64,000 nucleotides of DNA. It comes from Campanula takesimana. Its lineage: Eukaryota > Streptophyta > Magnoliopsida > Asterales > Campanulaceae. The DNA is taken from positions 1 to 64,000 of the forward strand of contig JAOWBW010000304.1 in NCBI GenBank assembly GCA_026119855.1, written 5' to 3'. Under the pieces are notes generated by a model, which was not told the DNA's origin, did no database searches, and saw nothing but the letters and a program-made list of their open reading frames with translations. Position numbers and translations under genes: made by a program. This document shows positions 10,748 to 22,989 of this stretch, in pieces (within the stretch, counting starts at the first letter, position 1; every line of letters starts with the position of its first letter).

Positions 10748-13700
10748 CTAGGCCCAATTTCCCATGTATCTAATACCCATGGACCTAACATGACCATCAT
10801 GTTTAGCTTGTGGAAGTCCCTTTGTTAGCGGGTCCGCAACATTGTCATCAGTAGGTACTCTGCATATATTTACGTCTCCCCTATCAACGATCTCTCGAAT
10901 GATATGAAAACGCCTAAGTATGTGTTTGGATTTCTGATGTGCTCTTGGTTCCTTTGCTTGAGCAATAGCACCATTATTATCGCAATAAAGGTCTACTGGA
11001 TTAGCAATGCTAGGAACCACTTCAAGTTCAGTTATGAACTTCTTAATCCAAACAGCTTCCTTTGCAGCATCCGATGCAGCAATATACTCAGCTTCTGTTG
11101 TAGAATCAGCGGTTGTACTTTGCTTGGAACTCTTCCAGCTTACAGCTCCACCATTTAACATAAACACAAAACCCGATTGCGATCGGCTATCATCTTTGTC
11201 GGTTTGGAAGCTTGCATCCGTGTAAGCATTTATAACGAGATCATCTTCCATTCCTCCATAGACCAAAAACGAGTCTTTAGTTCTTCTCAAGTACTTAAGA
11301 ATCGCTTTTACAACTATCCAGTGATTTTCGCCAGGGTCGGATTGGTATCTACTTGTCATGCTCAAAGCATAAGATACATACGGCTTAGTACAAATCATGG
11401 CATACATGATGGACCCAATTGCCGAAGCATATGGATCATCATTCATTTTCTCACGCTCATCGTTTGTCTTAGGACATTGAGTCTTGCTTAGAGAAACTCC
11501 ATGTAACACGGGCAAGGTTCCTCTCTTAGAATTTTCCATACGGAATCTTCTAATGACCTTGTCAATGTATGTACTTTGGCTTAAACCAAGTAGCCTCCTT
11601 GATCTATCTCTATAGATCTTAATGCCAAGAATATATGCGGCTTCACCCATATCTTTCATTGCAAAACACTTTCCTAACCAAGTCTTCACAGACTGAAGTG
11701 TAGGAATGTCGTTTCCAATGAGCAATATGTCATCCACGTATAAAATAAGGAATAGCACTATGCTCCCACTAATCTTCTTGTATACACAAGGCTCATCTTC
11801 GTTCTTGATGAAACCAAACTCTTTGACCGATTCATCAAAACGGAGATTCCAACTCCTAGAAGCTTGCTTCAATTCATAGATGGATCTCTGCAACTTGCAT
11901 ACCTTAGAATCTTGTTAAAACCTTCTGGTTGTGTCATATACACATCCTCTTGGAGTTTTCCATTCAGGAAAGCGGTTTTGACGTCCATCTGCCATATTTC
12001 ATAGTCATGATATGCGGCAATGGCAAGCAAAATTCTTATAGACTTGATCATTGCTATGGGTGAAAAGGTCTCATCATAGTCAATACCATGAACTTGCCTA
12101 TAACCTTTCGCTACAAGTCTAGCTTTGTAAGTATGCACCTTCCCATCCATGTCAGTCTTCTTCTTGAAGACCCATTTGCATCCTATGGTTTTTACACCTT
12201 CGGGTGCATCAATCAAATTCCAAACTTGATTGTCTTGCATGGATTGCAATTCGGATTCCATGGCTCCAAGCCACTTATCCGAATCAGGAGAAGACATCGC
12301 CTCTTGGTAGGTCGACGGTTCATCATTCTCAATGATTTCTATGTCATTACTATCCGTTACGAGAAATCCATATCTCTCGGGCTCGGATCGTAACCTACTG
12401 GATCTGCGAGTTACTTGTGTATTTTGAACAGGTTCCACAACTCCTTGTGGTTATTGTTCAACTATTGGTTCAATGTTATTTTCTGGGTCTCGAATTTCTT
12501 CAAGATTTATTTTACTCCCACTGATTTCTTTGGAGAGAAACTCTTTCTCTAGAAAGACACCAGTTCGGGCAACAAACACTTTGTTGTCCTCACGGTTGTA
12601 AAAGTAATATCCTCTAGTTTCCTTAGGATTTCCCACGAAAATACATTTATCAGATTTGTGTGCAAGTTTGTCTGAGACAAGTCTTTTGACAAAAGCTTCA
12701 CAACCCCAAATCTTCATGAAAGACAGACAAGGCTTCTTTCCGCTCCACATCTCATTTGGAGTCTTTTGAACCGATTTAGTTGGAACACGATTTAGTGTGA
12801 AAGCAGTGGTTTCTAGGGCGTAACCCCAAAAGGATATTGGAAGATCAACTTGACTCATCATTGATCGAACCATGTCTAACAAAGTTCGATTCCTCCTCTC
12901 GGACACACCATTCCATTGTGGTGTTCCCGGTGTAGTCAATTGTGAAACTATTCCACAATTCTTTAGATGATCATCAAATTCTTGACTCAAGTATTCTCCA
13001 CCACGATCTGATCGAAGTGCCTTAATACTTTTGCCAAGTTGTTTTTCTACTTCATTTTGAAATATTCTAAATATCTCAAATGCTTCACTTTTATGTTTCA
13101 TTAGGTAAACATACCCAAATCTACTATAATCATCAGTGAAAGTTATGAAGTATTGAAATCCTCCCCTAGCATTGCTACTTAATGGTCCGCATACATCAGA
13201 ATGTATCAACCCCAATAAGTCGCTTGCCCTTTCACCCAACTTGGTAAAAGGTGTCTTAGTCATTTTTCCAAGAAGACACGACTCACAAGTATCATATGAC
13301 TCTAAGTCACATGAACCCAAAAGTCCGTCCCCATGGAGTTTTGAGATACGCTTCTCATTAATATGACCGAGACGGCAATGCCATAAATAAGTATGATTTA
13401 CATCATTAGGTTTAGATTTCTTATTTACATGATAGACATTGTCATTATTTTCATTCTTGACATCCAAGATATAAAGGCCATTAAATGAATTAGCAATACC
13501 ATAAAGCACATCATTTAAATAAATAGAAAATTTCTTATTCTCAATAAGAAACTTAAAACCTTCATTATCCAAACAAGAAATTGAAATAATATTTCTGCTT
13601 AAATCCGGAACATAATAGCAATTGTTCAAAACAAGAATTAATCCGGAAGGTAAAGTGACTTCATAAGTCCCTACGGCTAATGCAGCAACTCTTGCTCCAT

Positions 13701-14700
13701 TCCCCACGCGTAGATCTACTTCACCTTCTTTAAGCAGTCTCCTATTCTTTAGTCCCTGCACATTTAGACAAATGTGAGAACCACATCCAGTATCCAATAC
13801 CTAGGAATCAGTGGTAGAAAGGAGAATATCTATCATATAGATACCTGAAGTTGACGCAGCCTTGCTGCCCTTCTTCTTCTTTTGCTCTTCCAAGAAAGCC
13901 TTACAATTACGTTTCCAATGACCAATTTCTTGACAATGAAAACAAATTGTATCCTTTTGTGAATTGGGTTTTGCCTCAGAAACCTTGGCAACCTTTGCCT
14001 TGCTTATTTTGGGTTTGACAACTTTCTTACCCTTTCTTTTGGCACTAGCCTTCTTCCCATCATGAACCAAGAGCACGGGAGAACCTTTCTCCACAATTTT
14101 CATCTCTGCAGTTTTGAGCATCCCATGCAACTCAGAGAGATTCTTATCCATTCCATGCATGTTATAATTCATCACAAACTGATTATAACTTTTAGGCAAT
14201 GAATTAAGAATGAGATCCGTGGCTAGCTCCAATGGAATTGGATAGCCAAGTTTCTCAAGGTGCTCTACATAACCTTTCATTTTAATAAAGTGAGGACTCA
14301 CTTGTTTCCCTTCATTTATTTTACAAGTAGTGAATGCAACAATGGTCTTGTACCTCTCTTGCCTAGCTTGCTCTTAAAACATGGTTGTCAACTCCACGCC
14401 TATCTCATAGGCTTCCAAATGTTCCAAACTTTGTTGGAGTTTTGAACACATAGTAGCAAGCATGAGACAACTTACATCTCTAGAATCATTACGATGTTTC
14501 TTGTAATTGTCCCTTTCTACCCTAGGGGCAGTAGGCGGTGGTTCAGCAGGGAGAGGCCCATCGAGAATGTACAACTTATCTTCTTGCCTAAGAACGATTC
14601 TTATGCTACGGATCCAATCCATAAAGTTTGTACCATTCTCTTCGAGCTTATCCTTCTCAAGGATCGATCGCAACGACATTGATTGAGTGTTATTAGTCAT
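10748..14700 (-). pseudogene. gag-pol: C1a gag-pol polyprotein, three stops and one frameshift
   Basis: Starts at ATG 14700 (MTNNTQSMSLRSILEKDKL). Order: gag core with a CX2CX4HX4C knuckle (CFHCQEIGHWKRNC, near 13900), protease LDTGCGSH just after 13801, GAG-pre-integrase LWHCRLGH near 13390, integrase core (HSDVCGP, TDDYSRF, WNGVSERRNRT), reverse transcriptase (KWVFKKK, LDVK-type MDVKTAFLNG, LYVDDILLIG near 11730), and RNase H (STTEAEYIAAS, YCDNNGAIAQA). In-frame stops lie at 14374 (TAA), 13801 (TAG, where C1b has Trp) and 12451 (TAA). A one-base deletion near 11900 shifts the frame before the RT end. All domains are recognisable, so decay is recent. It sits between the leader and the polypurine tract. 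Confidence 0.95.
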
Positions 14701-16240
14701 TATCTACAAATATGCAAAATTTCCAAAATTTAATAAGTACCGGTTTTCATTAAAGAGATAAACAATGTATTTTTTCAAACAAATACTCCCACTAAATTAT
14801 ATAACCTTCTTATACATCCAATGTATAATATAATTTAATTGGGCTAAGATCCAACTTTAATTTAACTTTTGAGTCCACGGAGGCGGACCGCTCAAAAACT
14901 AAATTAATTAGGTAGACAATCATGTCAATCATATCCCATATGATTCTTAGATCTTTTTTATGAGATTCTTTGAGAAATCCGATTTCAAAAAGCATGTTTA
15001 ATCTCATCTTTTGCCTAGCCCCAAAACTGTTTTGACGCCTAATTAAGTCCGACCATTTTAAACGCATAGGAACCATTCAATTTAACGCACCTTGCGGAGG
15101 CAAGCCCACATTAAATTAATGAACCTCATCTTGCTCATATATGAATAAAATCAATGCACTTCACGGAGGCGAACCCACATCAAAATCACCCATATATAAA
15201 CAAGTGTTTTAATCATGGCATGGCAAAGAAGGACTTAAAACTTTCTTTGAAGGTTCATCACATATAGCATATAACACATTTATGAGCACATAATATAAAC
15301 ATGTTACACATCAATTTTAGCCACTAAATTAATCTCTATTAATTTAAGCATGATATTTATGTGTCATTAGTTTCTCTATAATTATGAGGATGAGACTATT
15401 TCAACTTTGGTTATTATCTCCAAATCAAGACAACAAGAAGTGCGGTCGAACTAAGCCATTAGGCAACCACAATCCCGCACTAATTCAAGAAACCAAGAAA
15501 GTAGTCCATGTGGCCGAAACTAAGCAATAGATGGTCTCGATGAACGTAGGCCAATTGCATTCACAATTCCACATGGATCTCCAATCATTGAATCAAGAAC
15601 TTTGTTTCTCAATTTTAACAATTATGAACTCTTCATAATTCTAACTTCGTTTTATCTTTCAAACTTTGATTGCGATCAATTTTGGGAAACAAAATCTCGA
15701 TGAACGCAGATTAGCCATCCAAAACTTGAACCAATCTAGGAATCACAAGACTAAAACAAATAGGAAATTCAAACCCCAAAATCCACACACAAACCAACTA
15801 CCCAAAACCCATTCCAGATCAGCAAGTCTGGATTGGTTCTGTTACTGGTTTTGTTGAATTTATCGAAAATTCTATATTCAGATTTTATCCAAAATCAGAA
15901 CATATTCTGCCGAACGAGCGCCCGCCTGGTTATGACCAAGCGCCCGCCTGAATGGTCAGAATGGTATAGAATTTTAAAGTTCGAAAATTTGTCTCAAAAT
16001 TATTTTTCCCCGATTATTAAAACTTTGATCTAATCAAAAATCAATAATCGATATAATTCATAATCCACCATAATTTTTATTGCGATTGAATCGTGCGATT
16101 AAAGTTGCAAAACAATAAACCACATAAAATCACAAAACACATAAACATCATATAATCCAATATTCATATCATGCTTGGCACATAAACAATTTATATACAC
16201 ATAACATGATCCAAGTATTGAATTAATCAACATGAACGGG
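14701..16240 (-). other. C1a 5' leader
   Basis: Untranslated leader of about 1.5 kb, AT-rich, with no credible ORF. It holds repeated short blocks (GGAGGCGAACCCACAT and variants near 15090-15180). Near its 5' end is a pair of GCGCCCGC words centred 22 bp apart (15918-15947), the same word and spacing as in the C1a LTRs. Confidence 0.7.
15916..15949. promoter_or_regulatory. C1a word pair in leader (22-bp spacing)
   Basis: Two GCGCCCGCC words centred at about 15921.5 and 15943.5. C1b has a different word, GCGACCGC/GCGGCCGC, at the matching leader position. Confidence 0.6.
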
Positions 16241-16252
16241 GCTCTGATACCA
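16241..16252 (-). other. C1a primer-binding site
   Basis: Minus strand TGGTATCAGAGC, one base inside the 5' LTR. It is complementary to the 3' end of initiator tRNA-Met, as usual for copia elements. Confidence 0.95.
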
Positions 16253-16253
16253 C

Positions 16254-17761
16254 TGTTGGGTTTCCAAGTAACATGCGCAGCGGAATATAGCAATTAAAAT
16301 TTTAAGAAACCCAAAGCCATGGATCCGTTCATATGATTAAATCAAATACAACAAGATGAATAGAGGAATAACTAACCCTTGATGGCTATGAATTTTTCTT
16401 CGGTCTTGGTGGAGAAACTTGAAGCTTTATCACGAACAAAATCACGAACTTTGTAGATGATAAAATTCACCCTCTAGCGGTGTCCACACTTCGAACGAAT
16501 ATCAAGAGGCTCCTTGATCTTGGTTGCTAGACCAATAATTATGAAACACACTTTCACAATTCAATAAAGAACTATATGGAATTTATTTGTGAATTATTTT
16601 GTTCCTCAATCAATGATATCTTAGAACAAAATAAAATCTCTCTCAAACTGTTTGAGACTCACAAAAGCACTAGTAAATATGGTCTGGCCGAATTGGGGTT
16701 TTTATACACAATTAAGACTTATTCTAAATAGGTAACTTGTGCCAAAAACCTTTCCTAATCAAATTAGGAATTTTCCTATCGGCAAGACCAGGCGCCCGCC
16801 CGGTACCAACCGAGCGCCCGCTCATTTGGGCAGAAGGTCAAGGCCTTTTCCGGCTTATTCAGGCGCCCGCCTGGTTCAACCCAAGCGCCCACTTGGTTGA
16901 CCAGGAGGCCCAGAATAATTCCAGAAATTCCCTTGAGGTCCTTCGACCCTAAATTCCAATACAGTCCTTTTATTTAAGATTCGTTCTATTGTGTGTGACC
17001 CTCTAGGATTATACTAAGTTGGAAATGGGCTCAAACATGATCCCATAAGATATGATTAGGTTCTAGCAAACCGTCATACCTACCCAAATAGTATAACTAG
17101 ATACAAGTTCGCATTCCTTTAGAATATGTCACAATCCCTTTGCCCACGATGTCATTGAACACAAGTCATGGTCAAACAGTCAACTTGTCTTGTTCAGTAC
17201 TTTCTCGATTCCGAATATGTTGATAATTCAAATGCTGTTGATCCAATCAATCCATTTGAGCCCGGCCGAACATTTCATCAACATCATTCCTTCGAGGGGC
17301 CCAAGCTTGACATCTCTCCGTGGAGGGACAAATCCATTTAGTTTATTATTCTTCCCAACGGGAATCCGATTATGCCAATCATACCCTTTATAACTACCGT
17401 GTTAAGGTAGCGTTTGAATATGTCAAACACAATGTTCATCAAGTGGAAGACTATAATAACTTCATGTCTAAGCATTCAAATGACATAACTAATATGAGAT
17501 ATATGTTCGACATAGACCATGACATAAATCTCATACAGCGGGTCATGTCCAGTACCTTGTTCCAAACAAGTACCCATAAATCTAACATGATCATCCCATG
17601 ATCATTTAGCCTTTATACTAGTGCTTAATAAGTACTAGGGACGGAGATTATTATAAGTAAACATGAACAACAATAATAATAAAAACATCTCTTTATTGAT
17701 ATGAAATAAATGATAACAATTACAACGTTTATTAAACGTGCCTAGGGCACCACTGCCAACA
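16254..17761 (-). repeat. C1a 5' LTR (1508 bp)
   Basis: Same ends as the 3' LTR. It carries two full pairs of words (centres about 16795.5 and 16817.5, then 16866.5 and 16888.5), each 22 bp apart. The TATA box is at about 16701-16709. Its right end is followed by CGACG, the target duplication. Confidence 0.95.
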
Positions 17762-17766
17762 CGACG

Positions 17767-18870
17767 ACACGGTGTCACCCTATCCTTAGTACATGGCCCT
17801 TGCTAATTGCGGTCGTCACTAATACACGAGTTGGAGGCTGGTTAGGCCACGCTTGCATTACATCAAGGAGTCACAACTCGGGCATTAATTTGGCCACAAT
17901 TAGTTTTGAGCACGTATCAAGGATGTGGTAACGTGAACTAGACCAAAAACCAACCATAGTCACGGTATTTGTGTGTCACGGACAAGTGTGGTTGACTCGG
18001 TTCGGAAGGGAAGGTGGGATGGACCCATGCGCGCATCGAAGGGAACAAGAGCGCCCAACGAGCTGCATCGTGGCATCTACCCCGGGTTTAAAGGGTATTT
18101 GGAATGTGCACGGTCAAGTGCGCGTGGTGTGAAGTCATTCTATGCTCCTTTTTGAGTAAAAAGAGAGATTTTCAATTCGTTTTTCGATAGCATGAGCATG
18201 GCATAAGTAAGATATGAACAAGCATGGATTGAGCAATTTATACACAATAAATCAAGGAATATAAGCAAAAAAAGAACAAAACTTGTACATGTGCCAAGTT
18301 GTGCACAACAAAGAATTTTGAATCAAACTTTTGCAAAAGAAATATTTTACATTGAAACCCTTTTGTACAAAGCAATTTATGCACAACGAGAAGACTCAAG
18401 AAAACCCTTACAAAAAGGATTATGCACGATGAGGTTTTGGAAACCATTTTATTGACAAAAGATCATGCATAACCAAGTTTTATTACCTTTTTTAAAACCA
18501 AGTTTTGGCCAAAAGAATGAAGGTAATGTGCACAAGTAAGACTGTAAATTTGGAACCTGGACAAGTGGAAGCAGAGGGGCACCCAGAATGTTGCAGCCCT
18601 GCACCAAACTGTTAATTGGCAACATTCTGGCCCCTACCCAAAGTAGCCGTACGGCTAAAGCAAGAAGGTGAAGATTTTTCTCAGTTTCTCCAACTTCTGA
18701 TCATCAAGCCCCAGTTTATTGTATTCCCAGAACGTATGTACTCAAAACAGTTCAAACAGAAACATCAAACACACACAAATATGCAAGAAGTCAATGAACG
18801 GGAACGGGAGTTTGACCCACACAAGAATGTCCCCGAATCTTCTAGAAAGAAGTCCGAAAGCACTCTATTC
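17767..18870 (-). other. Tat-A leader, LTR-proximal part
   Basis: No gene seen. It contains GC-rich blocks (17770-18150), an AT-rich stretch rich in GCACAA (18230-18540), and a perfect 12-bp palindrome AGCCGTACGGCT at 18645-18656. That palindrome recurs inside the Tat-A LTR. Confidence 0.6.
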
Positions 18871-18886
18871 CCCAACAGAGTCGCCA
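18871..18886 (-). other. Tat-A primer-binding site
   Basis: Minus strand TGGCGACTCTGTTGGG, next to the 5' LTR end. The same site with small changes is found in Tat-D (46402-46419), Tat-E (49340-49357) and Tat-F (58654-58671). I recall it as an arginine-tRNA type site of Tat/Ogre elements; the tRNA identity was not verified. Confidence 0.8.
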
Positions 18887-18887
18887 C

Positions 18888-20364
18888 TGTAAGGATCCCG
18901 CCCCGTGCGGAAACGCGATGAGTATGGGGCGAAACGCCAAACACGGGAACCGGTCAAATTTAACGGAGTCGCCACATTTTGTTAATTTTAAACCCAACAA
19001 AATGACAAAGGTTTGAGTTTAAAGGTTCGGAGGTCAGGTTACAACTTGGGAAGAGTTTTTACGTCCTCCCAAGTTGCCTCGGACAAAGCCGAGTCTCCCT
19101 TGTTAGTTAACAAAAGTGCATGTGTGTGTGTGTGTTTTAACGGAAAATCTTTGTTTTAACTTTTTATTTATCTTTTCAACTGAAAAGGGTTTGTTTGGCA
19201 AGAAAACAGAAGACAGAAGGGCAAAATGGTCAGTCTCCCCATACGGCCAAAGTAGCCGTACGGATGGGTAAGCCACTCCTGGGATTTTACAGTTTATTCA
19301 AGCAACAGTCCAGTTCTAGGCAGAAACAGAGCATTCTGCTTGAACTGGACCAAACTGTTCTGATTCCAGTTTGTTATTCCAACACAAAAAAAAAACATTA
19401 ACAACTCATTCATATGCCATTTGATCATCTAAGAACCTCCCAAAGCAAGAGTTTGGGCATGATCAAAGGCAATCATGGGAGAAACATTAAAAAGGTGGCC
19501 AATATTCCCTTTTGAGCCATAGTGACCATTTGATGAGTAAAGATTGAAACTTTACCATCAAAATGGATCTTCTAGGCAAGATTAATCCTCTAGGGACAAG
19601 AACAAACCATAAATATTGAATCTTTATTACCCAAACTTGGGAATTTCGGGCTAGATCAAGGTGATGAGGATAAAGATTAAGACTTTATCCTCAACATGAT
19701 CATCATAGCTTAAAATGAGTAAAATGAACAACAAGAACATTATCCATGACAAGAATGTAAATGAACAATCAACAAGCCATGATCAAACTAGGTTTGAACC
19801 TCTTCCACAGAAAGTATGGAGGGCACCTTTGATCATCTCATGGCTTGGACTAGGAAATATAAATAATAATAGATATATGTATATTGCTTGAATGGACAAG
19901 ACTTGCAAGAATATAAAGATCAACAATAAATGACAAGATCAAAGATAAATAGAGTTCTTAGATGAAGAGAAGGGAGGGGGAGGAGGTGGCTTTACCTATC
20001 TTGGTTTAGGCCAATCTTCCTTTCTCTCTTTCACTCTTTGTTCACTCTTACTCACACTATTCTGAGGTGAATTCGACAGAATAACCTTAGTTCTAATGTT
20101 TTTTCCCCCTCCTGAAATGATCACCAAGGGGTTCTATTTATAGGGACTGAGGGTGCCCAAACCAGCCGTACGGCTAGGCCCCTCTAGTACCCAAAGCATA
20201 CGTACGGCTCAGCCTGGCGAGCTTCTGGATTTTTCCAATTTTATACCAGAGTAGTCCTGGAATTTTATAGCTTATCCTAGGGAGGTCCTGGCCTATTAGC
20301 TTATCCCTGAAACGGTGCTAAGGCTACCTCTAAGATAGGTCAGTTTCTGATTGGGGTACTTACA
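18888..20364 (-). repeat. Tat-A 5' LTR (1477 bp)
   Basis: Ends TGTAAGGATCC and GGGGTACTTACA form a perfect 6-bp terminal inverted repeat. TATA-like CTATTTATAG (minus: CTATAAATAG) is at 20134-20143. CGTACG-core words occur just upstream of it in transcription (20164-20175, a perfect palindrome, and around 20203), and again at 19240-19268. A (TG)n run lies near 19117-19136. Confidence 0.85.
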
Positions 20365-21060
20365 ATGCTCCACCTTCACAACTGTACAACATGACTACAC
20401 CTTGGCCATTCTCTTGTTAGGGAATATCGGCAAAGTCCATCCTATGGGGAGCAACAGACAGTCATTCATTCTAGTGGCCGTGGATTACTTCACAAAATGG
20501 GTCGAAGCACAAGCTTACCGAGTTCTCAACGCCAAGAAAGTGGCTGAATTCGTGAAGAACAACATCATGTGCTGATACGGTATTCCTCATGAGATTATCT
20601 CCGACAATGGTTCTCACTTCGAGAAATAAATGGATGCACTTTTGGTCAACTAAAAAATTACCAAGCACAAGTCATCCCCATACCGTCCCCAAGCCAACGG
20701 AGTGGTCGAAGCAGCAAATAAGACAATCGAGGTCATCATACGAAAAATGGCTTCAACAGGAAGGGATTGGCCCGAGAAATTACCACTAGCATTGTGGGGC
20801 GCACAAGGGCTTATCAACAAAGAATGGCAAGGGCTTTCAACAAAAAGGTGAAGCCTCGAAATATCAAAGTAGGAGATTTGGTCCTAAGACAACATCCGCC
20901 CAATGCCATGAATCCCCTTGGGAAGTGGGGACCCCGATGGATTGGTCCTTATGTGCTCAAAAAGATAATAAGTGGCGGTGCAGTCCGACTCGTAGACTTG
21001 GATGGCGATCAATTGCCAAAGGAGGTCAACCTCGACAAGCTCAAGAAGTTCTACGCTTAA
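20365..21060 (+). pseudogene. pol: Tat-B integrase, C-terminal half
   Basis: Broken gypsy integrase. It shows TPWPFS at the start, SFILVAVDYFTKWVEAQAY, the catalytic SDNGSHF, then NGVVEAANKT with the catalytic Glu. A deletion follows, then the C-terminal GDLVLRQHPP, LGKWGPRWIGPYVLKKI and VNLDKLKKFYA with TAA at 21058-21060. In-frame stops occur near 20574, 20628 and 20650. It closely resembles the integrase of Tat-D at 39414-40300. It is followed by stem-loops and a convergent DUF7745-like gene, as in Tat-D. Confidence 0.9.
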
Positions 21061-21098
21061 CAAATAAAGACCATTAAAAAAATAAAAAATAAAAAAAC

Positions 21099-21200
21099 GC
21101 TCGCTAGGTTGAAAACCCGCAAGGGCGGCATAGGCAAAAATTAGAGCACGTGCAAAAAAAGAAGCCCGCTAGATTGAAAACCCGAAAGGGCGGTCTAGGC
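21099..21200 (+). ncRNA. Two 37-nt post-pol stem-loops
   Basis: Two units, 21099-21135 and 21164-21200, lie just after the pol stop. Each has outer arms (CTAGATT with GGTCTAG in the second copy) around an inner CCC/GGG stem closed by a four-base loop, GCAA in the first copy and GAAA in the second. Both loops fit the GNRA class. Matching 37-nt units lie downstream of pol in Tat-D and in Tat-F. Whether it acts as RNA is inference. Confidence 0.5.
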
Positions 21201-21244
21201 AAAAAACAGGGTGCACACAAAAAAAAAATGGTCTTCATTTGTTT

Positions 21245-21290
21245 GAACTACGGAGACCTGAGCCTCTCTACAAGAGGAACGTAGGCAACC
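21245..21290 (+). ncRNA. CTACG/CGTAG hairpin, copy 1 (Tat-B)
   Basis: Outer arms CTACG (21248-21252) and CGTAG (21280-21284) enclose CCTGAG and an inner stem CCTCT/AGAGG (21263-21277). GCAACC follows. The same layout occurs six more times in the window with different but still complementary inner stems. Confidence 0.55.
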
Positions 21291-21300
21291 TTCGGGTGCG

Positions 21301-21459
21301 GTCTAAAACATAAATTTTTACCCAATCATGTCATAACAAAATACAATTTTTATTCATCTCTTGAACTATTTTAACCATTACAACGGACGATGTTGAGCAA
21401 TAAAAGACAATAAAACATTAAATCCTAACAAGTGGTCTATTAATTGCAATCTTGGGGTA
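21301..21459. other. Convergent 3' regions of Tat-B pol and DUF7745-like gene
   Basis: No gene. On the minus strand it holds AATAAA at about 21346-21351, a plausible polyadenylation signal for the DUF7745-like gene that ends at 21460. Confidence 0.4.
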
Positions 21460-22860
21460 CTAGGAAAAGTTTAGTTTTCTCTTAGCCTTCGAAGGGCCAC
21501 CCAAACGGCTCTCAATCCTTGTCTTCTTGGGAGGACTAGGAACACTAAGGTGGACTGGGATCTTCTGAGCAGCAACACGCCTCTGAGCGTAAAAGCTATC
21601 CAAATGACTGCCAAAAGGGTCAGACAAAATGTTGCAAGAATCAGCAGCAGCCTCCCTATATCTCAAAGCACTGCTAGGCTCAAAGCCTTTTCCTAGAAAC
21701 TCAGCGTGAAGCATGTCAACCCAAGTGATACCGCGATAAAGGGTACCGAACAGATAGTCCAAGTAACTCTCAGGAAGAAAGACACTACCCCGGTAAATAG
21801 GGGCAGTAACCCACCGATGGCGATCATCTCCCCAAGCTGACTGAAGCTCCTTTGAAAAGTCTGGAACCATGTATGACACCGGACGAAGCTCCCTGCTCCT
21901 CGGGAAAGGAATAATCTGTTGGCGACCAAACTGCCTCAAAACCCGCTCCGGTTGGTAAAATGAAGAATCTCTCAGGCCGGGCAGGACCACATGTTCAAAA
22001 CCCGGAGTCCATTCTACAAAAGGATGGAGACCCCAAGAAGGGGGACACCACTCAATGTCGGACGATGACCGAGATGCAAGGAATTTCTTCCAACCGTCTT
22101 CAGATAAATCCCGAGTTAGCAGTTTTCTCCTATGAACAGCAAAAGGAGAAAGATCACCTTCTGGAGAATAAATCTTGAAATGCTCTCGAAGCCATACAGT
22201 CAAGAGCAAGGGGCTTCCCTGTCTCATTTCGCCCGTCCGATGCAACTCATCCAAGCCGTGCAAAGTTTCCCCCACTATGAGAGGGATTATGCTAAACTGT
22301 TGCTCCTTTGCCTGCAAGACAATTTCAGCTAATTGCGCAATCGCAGTCCCGAGGGATGCCACAAACAGAACCTCGCTGAAAAGGCAAACCTCTATGGCAT
22401 TCCTCTTGAATGACTAAACTGCCATATCCTCTGAATGCAAACTAAAAAACATGGGCAACTCGGTTATATCTACCACGGTACCATGCAACATCTTCCTCAC
22501 ATCTCCGATGGGAAGGTTCAACAAATCAGACCAAGAATCAATCACACCACAATGGTATTTAGGGACGGCAATTTGACCCGTCAATGGTATACCAAGCATC
22601 GCACCAAAGTCATCAACAGTCGGCACCATTTCATTTGCCAAAAAATTAATGGTGTGACTGTCACAATCCCAGAAGGCTGCAGCAGTCTTCAACAAATCCC
22701 AACTTGGTTTCAACATCCGAAGGGTAAAGAGAATTCAGAACCCGAAGTCTTTGACAAAAGCTTTCTTAGGATAGGTCTTGAAAGAGTACACAAAAGTGGA
22801 CAAATCCTTCTCATACTCACCAATAACCTTGGTATCTAGGGTGAAAGAATTGGAGGCCAT
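21460..22860 (-). pseudogene. DUF7745-like gene of Tat-B, antisense to pol
   Basis: ATG at 22860 (MASNSFTLDTKVIGEYEKD) opens a single 467-codon frame. The family signature is NEMVPTVDDFGAMLGIPLTG, then IPLIVGETLHGLDELHRT and GSPLLLTVWLREHF, then VVLPGLRDSSFY. I recognise these as the DUF7745 family of plant proteins, often found in retroelements; its function is unknown. In-frame stops: TGA at 22735-22737 and TAG at 22414-22416. The C-terminus is basic (KKTRIESRLGGPSKAKRKLN), like a nuclear localisation signal. The gene runs convergent to Tat-B pol with about 400 bp between. Tat-D carries its relative (37511-38919) in the same relative place, so this is a component of the element, not a stray host gene. 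Confidence 0.75.
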
Positions 22861-22955
22861 GGAAAAAGTGGATTACAAGCTAAATCGAGCAAAGAAAAGA
22901 CGTTCAAGAATGGCAGAAAATAGTTGTTGGGAGAATAGTCTCGAACAGAGGCTGA

Positions 22956-22962
22956 TATTATA
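22956..22962 (-). promoter_or_regulatory. TATA-like box of the Tat-B DUF7745-like gene
   Basis: Minus strand TATAATA about 95 bp upstream of ATG 22860. The upstream promoter region is cut 30 bp away by the LTR starting at 22990. Confidence 0.4.
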
Positions 22963-22989
22963 GCTGTTGGGGATCTTTTGGCCAGCAAA

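Larger units (their letters stand above)
9243..17761 (-). mobile_element. C1a: complete Ty1/copia retrotransposon
   Basis: Full-length minus-strand element. It has LTRs 9243-10733 and 16254-17761, a perfect 5-bp target duplication CGACG (9238-9242 and 17762-17766), a primer-binding site at 16241-16252, a polypurine tract at 10734-10746, and one gag-pol polyprotein in between. The LTRs are near-identical apart from point changes, a 1-base run difference and an 18-bp indel, so insertion is fairly recent. The polyprotein nevertheless has three stops and one frameshift, so it would need help from a relative. The lineage within copia is not assigned. Confidence 0.95.
7634..20364 (-). mobile_element. 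Tat-A: Ty3/gypsy element, 5' half, interrupted by C1a
   Basis: A minus-strand gypsy element seen from gag to its 5' LTR. It has gag (8522 down to 7730), a leader (8523-9242 and 17767-18870, split by C1a), a primer-binding site, and an LTR with matching ends TGTAAG/CTTACA. The left side is cut by the SIRE-like insertion at 7633, so pol is not visible. The right end abuts a broken integrase at 20365, meaning that Tat-A landed inside the pol of Tat-B. Confidence 0.75.

Noticed and set aside
16241..16252. tRNA gene fragments at TGGTATCAGAGC and TGGCGACTC sites
   Set aside because: They are primer-binding sites adjacent to LTR ends; no cloverleaf surrounds them.
21245..21290. Hammerhead ribozyme, because of CTGA followed by a stem and AA-ACG
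   Set aside because: The required GA after CTGAN and the complete GAAA block are missing, and the inner stem position does not fit in the other copies.
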